64,000 bases of DNA from the NCBI RefSeq assembly GCF_900106695.1, contig NZ_FNMZ01000004.1:186001-250000 (forward strand), written 5' to 3'. The position numbers and the translations under genes are program-made. Origin of the DNA: Albimonas donghaensis (lineage in GTDB: Bacteria; Pseudomonadota; Alphaproteobacteria; Rhodobacterales; Rhodobacteraceae). The notes under the pieces were generated by a model that saw only the letters and a program-made list of their open reading frames with translations, was not told the DNA's origin and searched no databases. Position 1 is the stretch's first letter, and every line of letters begins with the position of its first letter. Positions 15,454-23,449 of this stretch are shown here, piece by piece.

Positions 15454-17063
15454 GGCCGGGCCACCGCGAACTGCACGGGGCGCGGGGCGCGGGCGTCGCC
15501 CTCGGCGCAGATGCGCAGGGCCAGCGCCAGCACGGCGCGGGTGTCGCGCGGGTCGATCACGCCGTCGTCCAGCAGGCGGGCGGAGGTGTGGAAAACGTCC
15601 ATCTGGCTCTCGAATATCTCGGTGATGCGGGCGGTCTGGGCGGCCAGCGCGTCCTCGTCGGGTTCCACGCCCTTGCGGGCGGCGCCGGCGCGGGCGACGA
15701 TCTCCATGGTGCCCGAAGCCTGCTCGGCCCCCATCACCGCGGTGCGGGCGTTGGGCCAGGCGAAGCAGAAGCGGGGGGCGAAGCCGCGCCCGCACATGCC
15801 GTAATTGCCGGCCCCGAAGCTGGCCCCGCAATAGAGGGTGATCTGGGGCACGTTGGCGTTGGTCACCGCCTGGATCATCTTGGAGCCGTGCTTGATCATG
15901 CCGGCTTCCTCGAACGCCCGGCCGACCATGTAGCCGGTGGTGTTGTTGAGGTAGAGGATCGGCGTGCCGGTCTGGCAGCAGGCCTGGATGAAATGGGTCG
16001 CCTTGTTGGCGCCGGCGACGTCGAGGGGGCCGTTATTGGTGACGATGCCGACCTGCTGACCCTCCACCCGCGCGCGCCCGACGACAGTGGCGGGGCCGTA
16101 GCCGGCGCCGGTCTCCTCGAATTCGGAGCCGTCGACGAAGCGCGCGATGACCTCGCGCATGTCCACCGGGCGGCGATGGTCGGAGGGCATGACGGAGAGC
16201 ATGTCCTCGGGGTCGCAGGCCGGGGCCGGGGCCGGTTCGGCGGGCGCGACCCGGTCCCAGCCGAGATCGTCGACGATCCGGCGGGCGATGCCGATGGCGT
16301 GGCGGTCATCCTCGGCCATGTGGTCGCCGAGGCCGGAGACCGTGGTGTGCATGACCGCGCCGCCCAGCTCCTCCTCGGTGGCGACTTCGCCGGTGGCGGC
16401 TTTCAGCAGCGGCGGACCGGCGAGGAAGGCGCGGGTGCGGCCGCGGACCATGACGATGTGGTCCGAAAGGCCGGTCTGGTAGGCGCCCCCCGCCGTCGAA
16501 GACCCGTGCGTGACGGTGATGACCGGAAGGCCCGCCGCCGACAGCCGCGCGAGGTTGCGGAAGGTCGAGCCGCCATGGATGAAATCCTCGACCCGGTAGG
16601 CCATCAGGTTGGCGCCGGCGCTTTCGACCAGCTGCACGTAGGGGAGCCGGTTCTCCAGCGCGATTTCCTGCGCGCGCAGGGCCTTGTCGAGCCCGTAGGG
16701 CTGCAACGCCCCCGCCGCGATGCCGCTGTCCGAGGCGTTGATCATGCAGCGCACGCCGCGGATCACCCCGATGCCCGCGATGATGCCGCCGCCGGCGATG
16801 CTCTTGTCCGCGTCGGGCGTGTCGCAGCGATAGCCGGCCAGCGTGGAAAGTTCGAGGAACGGCTGGCCGGGGTCGAGCAGCAGGGCCACCCTTTCGCGCG
16901 GCAGAAGCTGGCCGCGGGCGGCGAAGCGGGGGCCGGCGGCGGCGGAGCGGGCGCGGGTGCGCGCCTCGATCACGCGCAGGCGGTCGAGGGCGGCGAGCAG
17001 TTCGGCGCGGTTGGCGGCCTGGGCCTCGGCGGCGGGCGAGAGGGCGGTCTCGATTCGGGGCAT
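15450..17063 (-). CDS. Methylcrotonyl/geranyl-CoA-type carboxylase beta (carboxyltransferase) subunit
   Basis: A 537-residue carboxyltransferase of the MccB/LiuB/AtuC family that carboxylates a branched alpha,beta-unsaturated acyl-CoA at its gamma methyl. Two crotonase-fold halves are visible: THGSSTAGGAYQTGLSDH in the N half and NNTTGYMVGRAFEEAGMIKH then SFGAGNYGMCGRGFAPRF in the C half. The KHGSKMIQAVTNA segment is, from memory, closer to geranyl-CoA carboxylase (AtuC) than to methylcrotonyl-CoA carboxylase (usually KNGAKMVTAVACA-like), but I could not run an alignment. It is the first gene of a two-gene minus operon. The AtuA-like gene at 25 kb also favours a terpene-like or similar branched substrate. 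Confidence 0.88.
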   Translation of the reverse strand: MPRIETALSPAAEAQAANRAELLAALDRLRVIEARTRARSAAAGPRFAARGQLLPRERVALLLDPGQPFLELSTLAGYRCDTPDADKSIAGGGIIAGIGVIRGVRCMINASDSGIAAGALQPYGLDKALRAQEIALENRLPYVQLVESAGANLMAYRVEDFIHGGSTFRNLARLSAAGLPVITVTHGSSTAGGAYQTGLSDHIVMVRGRTRAFLAGPPLLKAATGEVATEEELGGAVMHTTVSGLGDHMAEDDRHAIGIARRIVDDLGWDRVAPAEPAPAPACDPEDMLSVMPSDHRRPVDMREVIARFVDGSEFEETGAGYGPATVVGRARVEGQQVGIVTNNGPLDVAGANKATHFIQACCQTGTPILYLNNTTGYMVGRAFEEAGMIKHGSKMIQAVTNANVPQITLYCGASFGAGNYGMCGRGFAPRFCFAWPNARTAVMGAEQASGTMEIVARAGAARKGVEPDEDALAAQTARITEIFESQMDVFHTSARLLDDGVIDPRDTRAVLALALRICAEGDARAPRPVQFAVARP

Positions 17064-17303
17064 GGGCGGCGGCGTCTCCCTTTCGGCCTCTCTGACGGGG
17101 CCTGCGATGGAAGGGAGCCTAGCGAACGGTTCCGGAACCCCGCTTGCGCGGATCGCGGGAGAGGGCGGACGCGGCGCAGCGCCGCCGGATCGGCCTGCCG
17201 GAACCGGCGGCGTGCCCGACCGGGAGCGGCGGGGTCGGGGTCGGGACTCGCGGACGGCTGCGCCGCCCGCCTCGCCCGCCCGCCGACCCCGATCCTGCGC
17301 CCG

Positions 17304-18047
17304 CTATTCCGCCGCAGACGCGGTTTTCGTCAGCGTGTCGAAGATCGGCGTGAAGCCGCCGAAGACCATGCGGCGGCCGTCGAAGGGCATGGGATCGCCC
17401 GGTTTCGGCATCCGCGGATCGGCCATGATCCTGGGCCAGCCCGCGTCATGGGCGGCTTTCGAGGGCCATTCGACGATGGAGAACACGCAGGTTTCGCCCT
17501 CCTCCGCCGCGATGGCGCGGAGAAAGTCGGTGACCTCGCCGCGCATCAGGTCATCGCCCCAGCCGTCGGTGCTGCGCAGGGCGCCGGCGTCGCGGAACAC
17601 GGCGTCGATATTCGCGGCGCTGGCTTCGAAGGCGGCGCGGTCGGCGGTCTTCACCGGGATCAGGCAGCCGTTCACATAGCCGGCGGGGATCGTCTCCGGC
17701 ATCGGCCCCAGCGGCGCGAAGCCGGAATAGATCATGCGCTTGCCGTCGAAGGGCATGTCCATCATCTCCGCTATGCGCGGGTCGGAATGCATCTTTGCAT
17801 TGGCGGCGTCGCGGGTGGCGCGGTCGGGATATTCGCACCAGGAGAACACGATCGCCTCCTCCGCCGTCGCCTTCACGGCGCGGCGGAAATCGGTGAGTTC
17901 GCCGTCGGGGACGTCATCCTCCCAGGCCTCGACCATGCGGGTCATGCCGAACTCGGCGAAGATCGGGGCGGCCATCCCGGCCAGCGCGAGATAGGCGGCC
18001 TTGTTCGCCTTCGGCACCGCCACCACGAAGCCATCGAAATAGGACAT
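17304..18047 (-). CDS. Tandem DUF1428 protein
   Basis: A 247-residue cytoplasmic protein made of two DUF1428-type (YbaA-like, dimeric ferredoxin-like) repeats. Repeat 1 (residues 1-115) starts MSYFDGFVVAVPKANKAAY and ends FDGKRMIYSGFAPL; repeat 2 (about 120-240) starts YVNGCLIPVKTADRAAF and ends FDGRRMVFGGFTPI. The family is usually a single domain of about 117 residues, so this is a fused pseudo-dimer with a more diverged second half. Its function is unknown. The start at 18045-18047 has GGGAGGAG. It diverges from a MarR gene across a 97-nt gap holding a palindromic operator, so it is probably a MarR target. Confidence 0.86.
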   Translation of the reverse strand: MSYFDGFVVAVPKANKAAYLALAGMAAPIFAEFGMTRMVEAWEDDVPDGELTDFRRAVKATAEEAIVFSWCEYPDRATRDAANAKMHSDPRIAEMMDMPFDGKRMIYSGFAPLGPMPETIPAGYVNGCLIPVKTADRAAFEASAANIDAVFRDAGALRSTDGWGDDLMRGEVTDFLRAIAAEEGETCVFSIVEWPSKAAHDAGWPRIMADPRMPKPGDPMPFDGRRMVFGGFTPIFDTLTKTASAAE

Positions 18048-18109
18048 CGGATTTCTCCTCCCGTCGCGCCATCCCCCGGACCGCGACTCGCGGCCGCCTT
18101 CGCAGGCGC

Positions 18110-18138
18110 TTGACTGTTTAGGTTGATATCAACATAAT
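18110..18138 (+). promoter_or_regulatory. Sigma-70-type promoter with embedded palindromic MarR operator
   Basis: TTGACT at 18110-18115 and CATAAT at 18133-18138 are separated by exactly 17 nt, a near-ideal promoter for the MarR gene. The spacer and -10 contain TTAGGTTGATATCAACATAA (18118-18137), a 20-bp palindrome with one mismatched pair around a perfect 12-bp core. Binding there would block RNA polymerase. The expected start point (about 18144-18146) coincides with the MarR ATG at 18145, so the transcript would be leaderless. Confidence 0.75.
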
Positions 18139-18144
18139 CAGCTC

Positions 18145-18630
18145 ATGTCAAAACCCCGCACGCCCCCCGATGCGAGCCGCGCCGCGACCGAGGCCGGACC
18201 GGTGCCCTTCGCCACCACGCTGCATGTGCGCGACCATTGCCTGTGCCTGGCCGCCCAGCGCGCGGCGCGGGCGCTGGCGCGGCGCTTCGATGCGGCGTTG
18301 AAGCCGGTGGGGCTGACCAGCGGGCAGTTCTCGTTGCTGATGTCGCTGAACCGGCCGGCGCCGCCGAATCTCGGGTCGGTCGCGCGGCTGCTGGCCATGG
18401 ACCGCACGACGCTGACCGCCAACCTCAAACCCCTGCGGAAGCGGGGATGGGTGGAGAGCCTGCCCGACCCGAAGGACGGACGCGGGCGGCTGCTGAAGCT
18501 GACCGGGGCGGGGGCGGAGGCGCTGGCCGCCGCCGTGCCGATCTGGACGGAGGTTCACGGCGCCGTCGACGCGGAACTGGCGGAGGCCGGGCCCGGGGAC
18601 CTGCGCGGCGGGTTGCGGGCGCTGGCCTGA
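18145..18630 (+). CDS. MarR family transcriptional regulator
   Basis: A 161-residue winged-helix regulator. An N-terminal dimerisation helix region (HCLCLAAQRAARALARRFD) is followed by the MarR wing core: LTSGQFSLLMSL, then the recognition region VARLLAMDRTTLTANLKPL and the wing DPKDGRGRLLKLT with the conserved D-x-R-G residues. Two cysteines in HCLCLAA near the N-terminus might sense oxidation or electrophiles, as in some MarR proteins; that is inference. No ribosome-binding site precedes the ATG, and the promoter spacing predicts leaderless mRNA. It probably represses itself and the divergent tandem DUF1428 gene. Confidence 0.9.
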   Translation: MSKPRTPPDASRAATEAGPVPFATTLHVRDHCLCLAAQRAARALARRFDAALKPVGLTSGQFSLLMSLNRPAPPNLGSVARLLAMDRTTLTANLKPLRKRGWVESLPDPKDGRGRLLKLTGAGAEALAAAVPIWTEVHGAVDAELAEAGPGDLRGGLRALA

Positions 18631-18679
18631 GGAGGGGACCGTCGGGACGGCGGGTTCGCCCCCGCCCTGCGGGGTGGCG

Positions 18680-18698
18680 CGGGGGCGCGAGGCCCCCG
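18680..18698. terminator. GC hairpin downstream of the MarR gene
   Basis: CGGGGGC and GCCCCCG pair with a 5-nt GCGAG loop. No U tract follows, so efficiency as an intrinsic terminator is uncertain. A smaller GGCGGG/CCCGCC hairpin lies just upstream at 18649-18666. The site sits between convergent genes (MarR on plus, crotonase on minus). Confidence 0.45.
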
Positions 18699-18760
18699 GC
18701 CCGGTGTGGATCAAGCGCGGTGCGAGTCGGGCTCGCGCCCGCCCCCGAGCGCCGCCAGCC

Positions 18761-19564
18761 TCAGCGGCCCTTGTAGACCGCGGGGCGCTTTTCGAGGAAG
18801 GAGCGCGGCCCCTCCTTCGCATCCTCCGAGGCGAAGACCGGGGCGGCGAACTTGCGCTCCATGTCCATCGCCTCCGCCTCCGGCCGGCCGAGACAGGCGC
18901 GGGCCGACTGCCGGATCGCCTTCACCGCCAGCGGGCCGTTGCGGGCGATCTTGCCGGCGAGCTCATAGGCCTCGTCCAGCACCTTGTCCCGGGGCACGAC
19001 GCGGTTGAGGAAACCCATCTCATAGGCCTGTTCGGCGGTGACCAGATCGCCGGTCAGCAGCAGTTCCATGGCCCGCGCGTAGGGCAGCTGCCGCGGCAGG
19101 CGCACGGTGGAGCCGCCGGCGGGGAAGATCGCCCATTTGACCTCCTGCACGCCGAATTTCGCGGTGTCGGCGGCGATGCGCAGGTCGGTGCCCTGCACCA
19201 GCTCCATCCCCCCCGCGATGGCATGGCCGTTGATCGCCGCGATCACCGGCTTTTCCACGTCGAAGTTCCGCAGCAGGCCCTTGTCGCCGAGATTGGGCTC
19301 GGAGATGTAGCGGCGGTCGAAGTCGTCCGCGGGCTCCTTCGACTTGGAGATCAGCGGGATCAGCTTGCCCAGATCCGCGCCCGCGCAGAACACGTCGCCC
19401 TCGCCATGCACGATCACCACCCGCACGTCGTCGTCGTCGCGCGCCGCCACGAAGGCGTCGGCGAGCCCGCAGAGCAGTTCGGGGTCGAGCGCGTTCTTCA
19501 CCTCGGGACGGTTCAGGGTCAGGCGCAGGATGTGGTCGGCCTTCTCGATCAGAAGCTTGGGCAT
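18761..19564 (-). CDS. Enoyl-CoA hydratase/isomerase (crotonase family)
   Basis: A 267-residue crotonase-fold enzyme. Both classical catalytic glutamates are present 20 residues apart: Glu121 in IAGGMELVQGTD and Glu141 in FGVQEVKWAIFPAGG, matching Glu144/Glu164 of rat enoyl-CoA hydratase. The CoA-binding ALDPELLCGLADAF and oxyanion-hole FCAGADLGKL segments are intact. It should hydrate a trans-2-enoyl-CoA. It is the last gene of a minus operon with the acyl-CoA ligase (33 nt upstream) and the acyl-CoA dehydrogenase, giving activation, dehydrogenation and hydration in one unit. Confidence 0.9.
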   Translation of the reverse strand: MPKLLIEKADHILRLTLNRPEVKNALDPELLCGLADAFVAARDDDDVRVVIVHGEGDVFCAGADLGKLIPLISKSKEPADDFDRRYISEPNLGDKGLLRNFDVEKPVIAAINGHAIAGGMELVQGTDLRIAADTAKFGVQEVKWAIFPAGGSTVRLPRQLPYARAMELLLTGDLVTAEQAYEMGFLNRVVPRDKVLDEAYELAGKIARNGPLAVKAIRQSARACLGRPEAEAMDMERKFAAPVFASEDAKEGPRSFLEKRPAVYKGR

Positions 19565-19597
19565 GGGGTCTCCCTCGGGTTCCTGGACGGTGGGGTC

Positions 19598-21163
19598 TCA
19601 GGCGGTTGCGGTTTCGGGTTCGGCGGCGAGCCGGGCTTCCAGCTCGTGCCGCTTGATCTTGCCGGTGGCGGAGCGGGGCAGCTCGGCCTCCGCCACGAAG
19701 CGCACCGCGCGGGGCGCCTTGTAGCGGGCGATGGCGGCGCGGCAGAGCTCGATGACCGCGGCCTCGGTCAGGGCGGGGTCGCGGGCGGCGACGAAGGCCA
19801 CCGGGACCTCGCCCCATTTCGGGTCCGGGCGGCGGACGACGGCGGCGTCGATGATGCGGGGGTCGGCCAGCAGGACGCGCTCGATCTCGGCGGGGTAGAT
19901 GTTCTCTCCGCCCGACTTGATGAGGTATTTGCGGCGGTCGACGAAGCTGAGCGTGCCGTCGGGGTTGCGCGTGAACACGTCGCCCATGCGGAACCAGCCA
20001 TCCCGAAAATCCCTGGCGTTGACCTCCGGCGCCCCCCAGTAGCCGGAGAAGAGACCGGGGCCGCGCACCGCCGCCTCTCCCGGCTCGCCCGGGGGGACGT
20101 CGTTTCCGTCCTCGTCCAGCAGGCGCAGGCGCGACCAGGAGGATTGCCGCTTGTCCAGCGTGGTCGGCGCGACCCCGATCCCGATGCGCCCGCGCGAGGC
20201 GGGGGCGGAGCCGGTCTCGGTCGAGCCGAAGGTGTTCAGATAGGGGGCGTTGAGCCGTGAGGTGACGGCGACGAGCTGGTCATGGGGCACCAGGTCCGCC
20301 ATGACGCCGGCATAGCGCACGCCCACCGGGTCGCCCCCGTTGCGGTCGAGCGCATCGAGGAAAGGCGTGATCATGCCGGGCATCAGGGTCAGGCGGCCGA
20401 GCTTTTCGCGGGTGACGATGGCGGCGAGCCGGTCCGGGTCGAAGCCGTCGGTGACGAAGATGCGGCCGCCCTGCATCAGGGTTCCGAAGACCGAGTCCGT
20501 GGACACCATGTGGAACATCGGCGCCCAGGCCACGAAGCCCTCGTCGGGTTCCACATGCAGGTCGGTGGCGCCGCACATGGCCCGCGCGATCTCGGCGCGG
20601 TGGGAGATCAGGGCGCCCTTGGGCAGGCCCGTGGTGCCGGAGGTGTAGAGGATCACCAGCCCGGACTCGGGGTCGAGATCCGGCGGGGCGGGCGCCTCGG
20701 GCGCGGCGGAGAGCGCGGCCTCGTAAGGCGCGCCGAAGGTCAGCGGCGCGGAGGCCAGGCGGGCGGCGAGCTCCGCGTAGCGCGGCGAGGCCAGCGTGGC
20801 GCGAGGAGCGACGAGGCCGAGGCAATGGGCCAGCTCCGCCTCCGCCAGCCGCCAGTTCTGGCAGCACAGGATGAAGCCGCCGCGGGCGCAGGCCATCAGC
20901 GCCTCGACATATTCCGCGCGGTTCTCGGACAGGATCGCCACCCGGTCGCCGGGCGCGAGCCCCCGCCCCGCCAGATGCCCGTGCAGGGCCGTCGCCCGCG
21001 CGGCGAGCGCGCCATAGGTCAGCACGGCGTCGCCGAGGTCGAGCGCCACGGCGTCGGGGGCCTCGGAGGCGCGCTCGAAGAACATCTCCCAGACGGTGAC
21101 GGCGCCCGTGCGACGGGCCGTGGCGGGGTCGATGCCGTCGCGGGCCGGGAGGATCGGGGTCAT
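19598..21163 (-). CDS. Acyl-CoA synthetase (ANL superfamily)
   Basis: A 521-residue AMP-forming acyl-CoA ligase. Motifs are LVILYTSGTTGLPKG (P-loop), NTFGSTETGSAP (A5), GWFRMGDVFTRNPDG and RRKYLIKSGGENIYP (A8 hinge), and PRSATGKIKRHEL (A10 lysine). The length is typical. The ATG at 21161-21163 has AAGGAGA upstream. It lies between the acyl-CoA dehydrogenase gene (153 nt upstream) and the crotonase gene. Substrate specificity is unresolved. It is one of three ligases in the first 25 kb, so each operon seems to carry its own activation step. Confidence 0.9.
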   Translation of the reverse strand: MTPILPARDGIDPATARRTGAVTVWEMFFERASEAPDAVALDLGDAVLTYGALAARATALHGHLAGRGLAPGDRVAILSENRAEYVEALMACARGGFILCCQNWRLAEAELAHCLGLVAPRATLASPRYAELAARLASAPLTFGAPYEAALSAAPEAPAPPDLDPESGLVILYTSGTTGLPKGALISHRAEIARAMCGATDLHVEPDEGFVAWAPMFHMVSTDSVFGTLMQGGRIFVTDGFDPDRLAAIVTREKLGRLTLMPGMITPFLDALDRNGGDPVGVRYAGVMADLVPHDQLVAVTSRLNAPYLNTFGSTETGSAPASRGRIGIGVAPTTLDKRQSSWSRLRLLDEDGNDVPPGEPGEAAVRGPGLFSGYWGAPEVNARDFRDGWFRMGDVFTRNPDGTLSFVDRRKYLIKSGGENIYPAEIERVLLADPRIIDAAVVRRPDPKWGEVPVAFVAARDPALTEAAVIELCRAAIARYKAPRAVRFVAEAELPRSATGKIKRHELEARLAAEPETATA

Positions 21164-21316
21164 CGAGCGGTCTCCTTGAAGGACCGGCGCTTGCGGTCGC
21201 GGACATCGTGGGTCTTGGCCTCGGGGGCCTCTCCGGGGGCGAAGATCGCCGCGGGACGGCCGCCCGCGGCGGGGCGCGCGCCCGACGCCGCCCTCGTCGC
21301 GTCGCCGCGCGTCATG

Positions 21317-22459
21317 TCAAAGCCCCATCTGGCGCACGGCGAGGTCGCGCATGATCTCCTCCGACCCGCCGCCGATGGCCTGGATCTTCACCTCGCGCCA
21401 CACGCGCTCGATCAGGTTGCCGCGCATGTAGCCGGCGCCGCCCATGATCTGCATGCCTTCCGAGGCGACGTATTCCAGCGACTTGGTGGCGTGGAACTTG
21501 GCCTTGGCGAGCCCCGCCACCGGGATCTCGCCCTCGTTGATCTCCCAGCACAGCCGGTCCACCCAGCTTTCCAGCGCGTCGACGCGGGCCGACATCTCCG
21601 CGATCTTGTGGCGGATCACCTGGTGCTTGATGAGCGGCTTGCCGAAGGTCTGACGCTCCTGCGCCCAGTCGATGGACTGGTCGAGCACCCCCTTCATCAT
21701 GCCCAGCGACTGGGCGATCAGGGTCAGCCGCTCCAGGTTGAAGTTGGACATGATGGAGGCGAAGCCGCGGTTCTCCTCCCCCAGCATGGCGGAGGCGGGG
21801 ACGCGGGCCTCGTCGAAGCTCAGCAGGGCCTGTTCGGCGCACCACCAGCCCTGTTTGCGGTCCATGGCGATGCGCGAGAAGCCCGGCGCGTCGGAGGGGA
21901 CGAGGAACAGCGAAACGCCCTCGATCCCCGGGCCGCCGGTGCGGGCGGCGACGACGAAATGGTCCGCCTTCATGCCGCCGGTGATATAGGCCTTCTGCCC
22001 CGAGATGACCCAGTGGTTGCCGTCGCGCACGGCCCTGGTGCGCAGCCCCGCCACGTCGGAGCCGCCCGAGGGCTCGGTGATGGCGAGGCTGGACCCGGTG
22101 CGGCCGGCGATCACGTCGGGGAGGATGCGGGCCTTGGTCTCCTCGTCCGCCAGCTTGACGATGGGGTCGAGCGAGATGCCCCGCCCGCCCACCGCGGCCA
22201 TGACGCCCGAGGAGCAGCGCCGCGCCACCTCCTCCGCCCAGGCGGCGCGCATGAAGGCGTCGTCAAAGCCCAGCCCGCCCCATTTCTCGTCGATGCCGAA
22301 GCCGAAGACGCCCAGCGCGGCGACCTTCTGGTGCAGCTCCCACGGGACCGCGCCGGCCTCGTCCCAGTCGTTGATATGGGGAACGAGCTCGGTCCTGGCG
22401 AAGCGGATGACCTGGTCGCGGAAGGCCTGGCGTTCCTCGGTCTGGAAAGGGCGGGGCAT
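21317..22459 (-). CDS. Acyl-CoA dehydrogenase
   Basis: A 380-residue FAD-dependent acyl-CoA dehydrogenase. Helical N-domain, beta-domain signature LAITEPSGGSDVAGLRTRA and ISGQKAYITGGMKADHFVV, and C-terminal signature QIMGGAGYMRGNLIERVWREVKIQAIGGGSEEIM are all visible. In that last part the G-G-S-E-E-I segment suggests a catalytic glutamate near the C-terminus of the chain, or elsewhere by family; I did not assign it firmly. It should make a 2-enoyl-CoA and pass electrons to ETF. The ATG at 22457-22459 has AGGAGA. It is the first gene of the operon with the ligase and crotonase; an AtuD/LiuA-like role is inferred only from context. Confidence 0.9.
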   Translation of the reverse strand: MPRPFQTEERQAFRDQVIRFARTELVPHINDWDEAGAVPWELHQKVAALGVFGFGIDEKWGGLGFDDAFMRAAWAEEVARRCSSGVMAAVGGRGISLDPIVKLADEETKARILPDVIAGRTGSSLAITEPSGGSDVAGLRTRAVRDGNHWVISGQKAYITGGMKADHFVVAARTGGPGIEGVSLFLVPSDAPGFSRIAMDRKQGWWCAEQALLSFDEARVPASAMLGEENRGFASIMSNFNLERLTLIAQSLGMMKGVLDQSIDWAQERQTFGKPLIKHQVIRHKIAEMSARVDALESWVDRLCWEINEGEIPVAGLAKAKFHATKSLEYVASEGMQIMGGAGYMRGNLIERVWREVKIQAIGGGSEEIMRDLAVRQMGL

Positions 22460-22704
22460 GGGGTCTCCTGCGGATTGCGGCGGCAGGATGATGCGCGGCG
22501 CGGGCGCGGCGGCGCTTGCGTGGAGAGGGGGGCGTCGGGCGGCGCAAGCGCACCGGTCAGGCGAGAACGGCCTCACTGACAGGTCGGCGCATCAGCCGCG
22601 CCGCTGCTATAGCGACGCCGCGTATTGCTTTCCCGAGTGCTGCCCGTTCGCGCGGGAAACAAGGGCGCCATCTCGGAATTGGCGATCGCTCGGCGCCCGA
22701 ACGA

Positions 22705-23025
22705 TCATTCGTTCTTCACAAGACGAAGGTCGGGAATTGCGGCTCCCGGCTCCGGTTGGGAAGGAGTGGGGGCGCTTAATGCGATCGCCATACCCCTCAA
22801 TGCGCTGGAAATTTCCGGGAACCGCCCAGCTTCATCCGTCGGCAATGACGCGAACCGGCTCGCTTCCGCTTCGAGTTGAATACTCATCGACTCTCTAAAG
22901 GCATCACCTTCAGGCGTCTGTGAAAGCCATTTAACCAGCTCTATCAGCACCGAATCCTGGACCATAAGACTAGCTTCGATCGCCGCCAGCCGCGCGTCGA
23001 TTTCAACATTTTTCCGATCAGCCAT
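22705..23025 (-). CDS. Small hypothetical protein
   Basis: I do not recognise this 106-residue protein. The N half is a probable amphipathic helix or coiled coil (KNVEIDARLAAIEASLMVQD, then LIELVKWLSQ); the C half is loosely structured and proline-rich. There is no signal peptide or membrane segment. The base composition around it (22.6-23.2 kb) is clearly richer in A/T than the neighbouring genes, which suggests recent acquisition or a relic. An ATG at 23023-23025 (or a GTG directly before it) follows GGGAGA, and a good promoter lies upstream at 23080-23107. It separates the acyl-CoA dehydrogenase operon from the ligase/AtuA operon. Confidence 0.55.
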   Translation of the reverse strand: MADRKNVEIDARLAAIEASLMVQDSVLIELVKWLSQTPEGDAFRESMSIQLEAEASRFASLPTDEAGRFPEISSALRGMAIALSAPTPSQPEPGAAIPDLRLVKNE

Positions 23026-23449
23026 CACATATCTCCCATCGCAAATCTGGGCCCCAAGGGACCCTGATCGTGCTTTTACATTCTGCTACAGACCAATCTT
23101 TAGTCAATTCGGCACTCTCCCCCCAAAATGGATGCGCTGCGCAAGCCGATTTTATTTCGAATTTCAGACGCCAAGCGAAAAAGCGCTCCCGCCCCGGCGA
23201 AGCTGGCGGCGAACGAATTGTCACGGATCGCATCTTCCCGGGACCAACCGAAAGTTCGGAACCCGTCATCTCCGCCAGCGTAGCCCAAGTCTGGCGATGC
23301 AGGGCCACGCCGCCCCCTCCCCCCGCCCCCCTCCCCCCGTTTACGCAAGCGGCCCGTCCCGCCGCCCCGCTACGATTCCTCCCGAAGGCGTCGGCGCTGG
23401 AAAAGCCCGGAAAGCGGCTCGGCGGCGCCCGGGATGGGAGGATCACGAC
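23026..23449. other. Divergent intergenic region, A/T-richer than its surroundings
   Basis: This 424-nt stretch separates the small hypothetical gene (minus) from the ligase gene (plus). It contains the minus promoter at 23080-23107 and an A/T-rich block at 23145-23175 (TTTTATTTCGAATTTC) that may carry the plus-strand promoter, although no -35/-10 pair is convincing. From 23300 on it is C-rich. No RNA gene or repeat was seen. Confidence 0.5.
23080..23107 (-). promoter_or_regulatory. Sigma-70-like promoter for the small hypothetical gene
   Basis: On the minus strand TTGACT (23102-23107) is followed after 16 nt by CAGAAT (23080-23085). The predicted start lies about 48 nt upstream of the small gene and its GGGAGA site. 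The leader contains a GGGTCCC/GGGGCCC near-palindrome at about 23049-23064. Confidence 0.45.

Noticed and set aside
23132-23449. Longer N-terminus for the AlkK-like ligase
   Set aside because: The added 106 residues are Arg/Pro-rich low complexity, and a good ribosome-binding site precedes the ATG at 23450.
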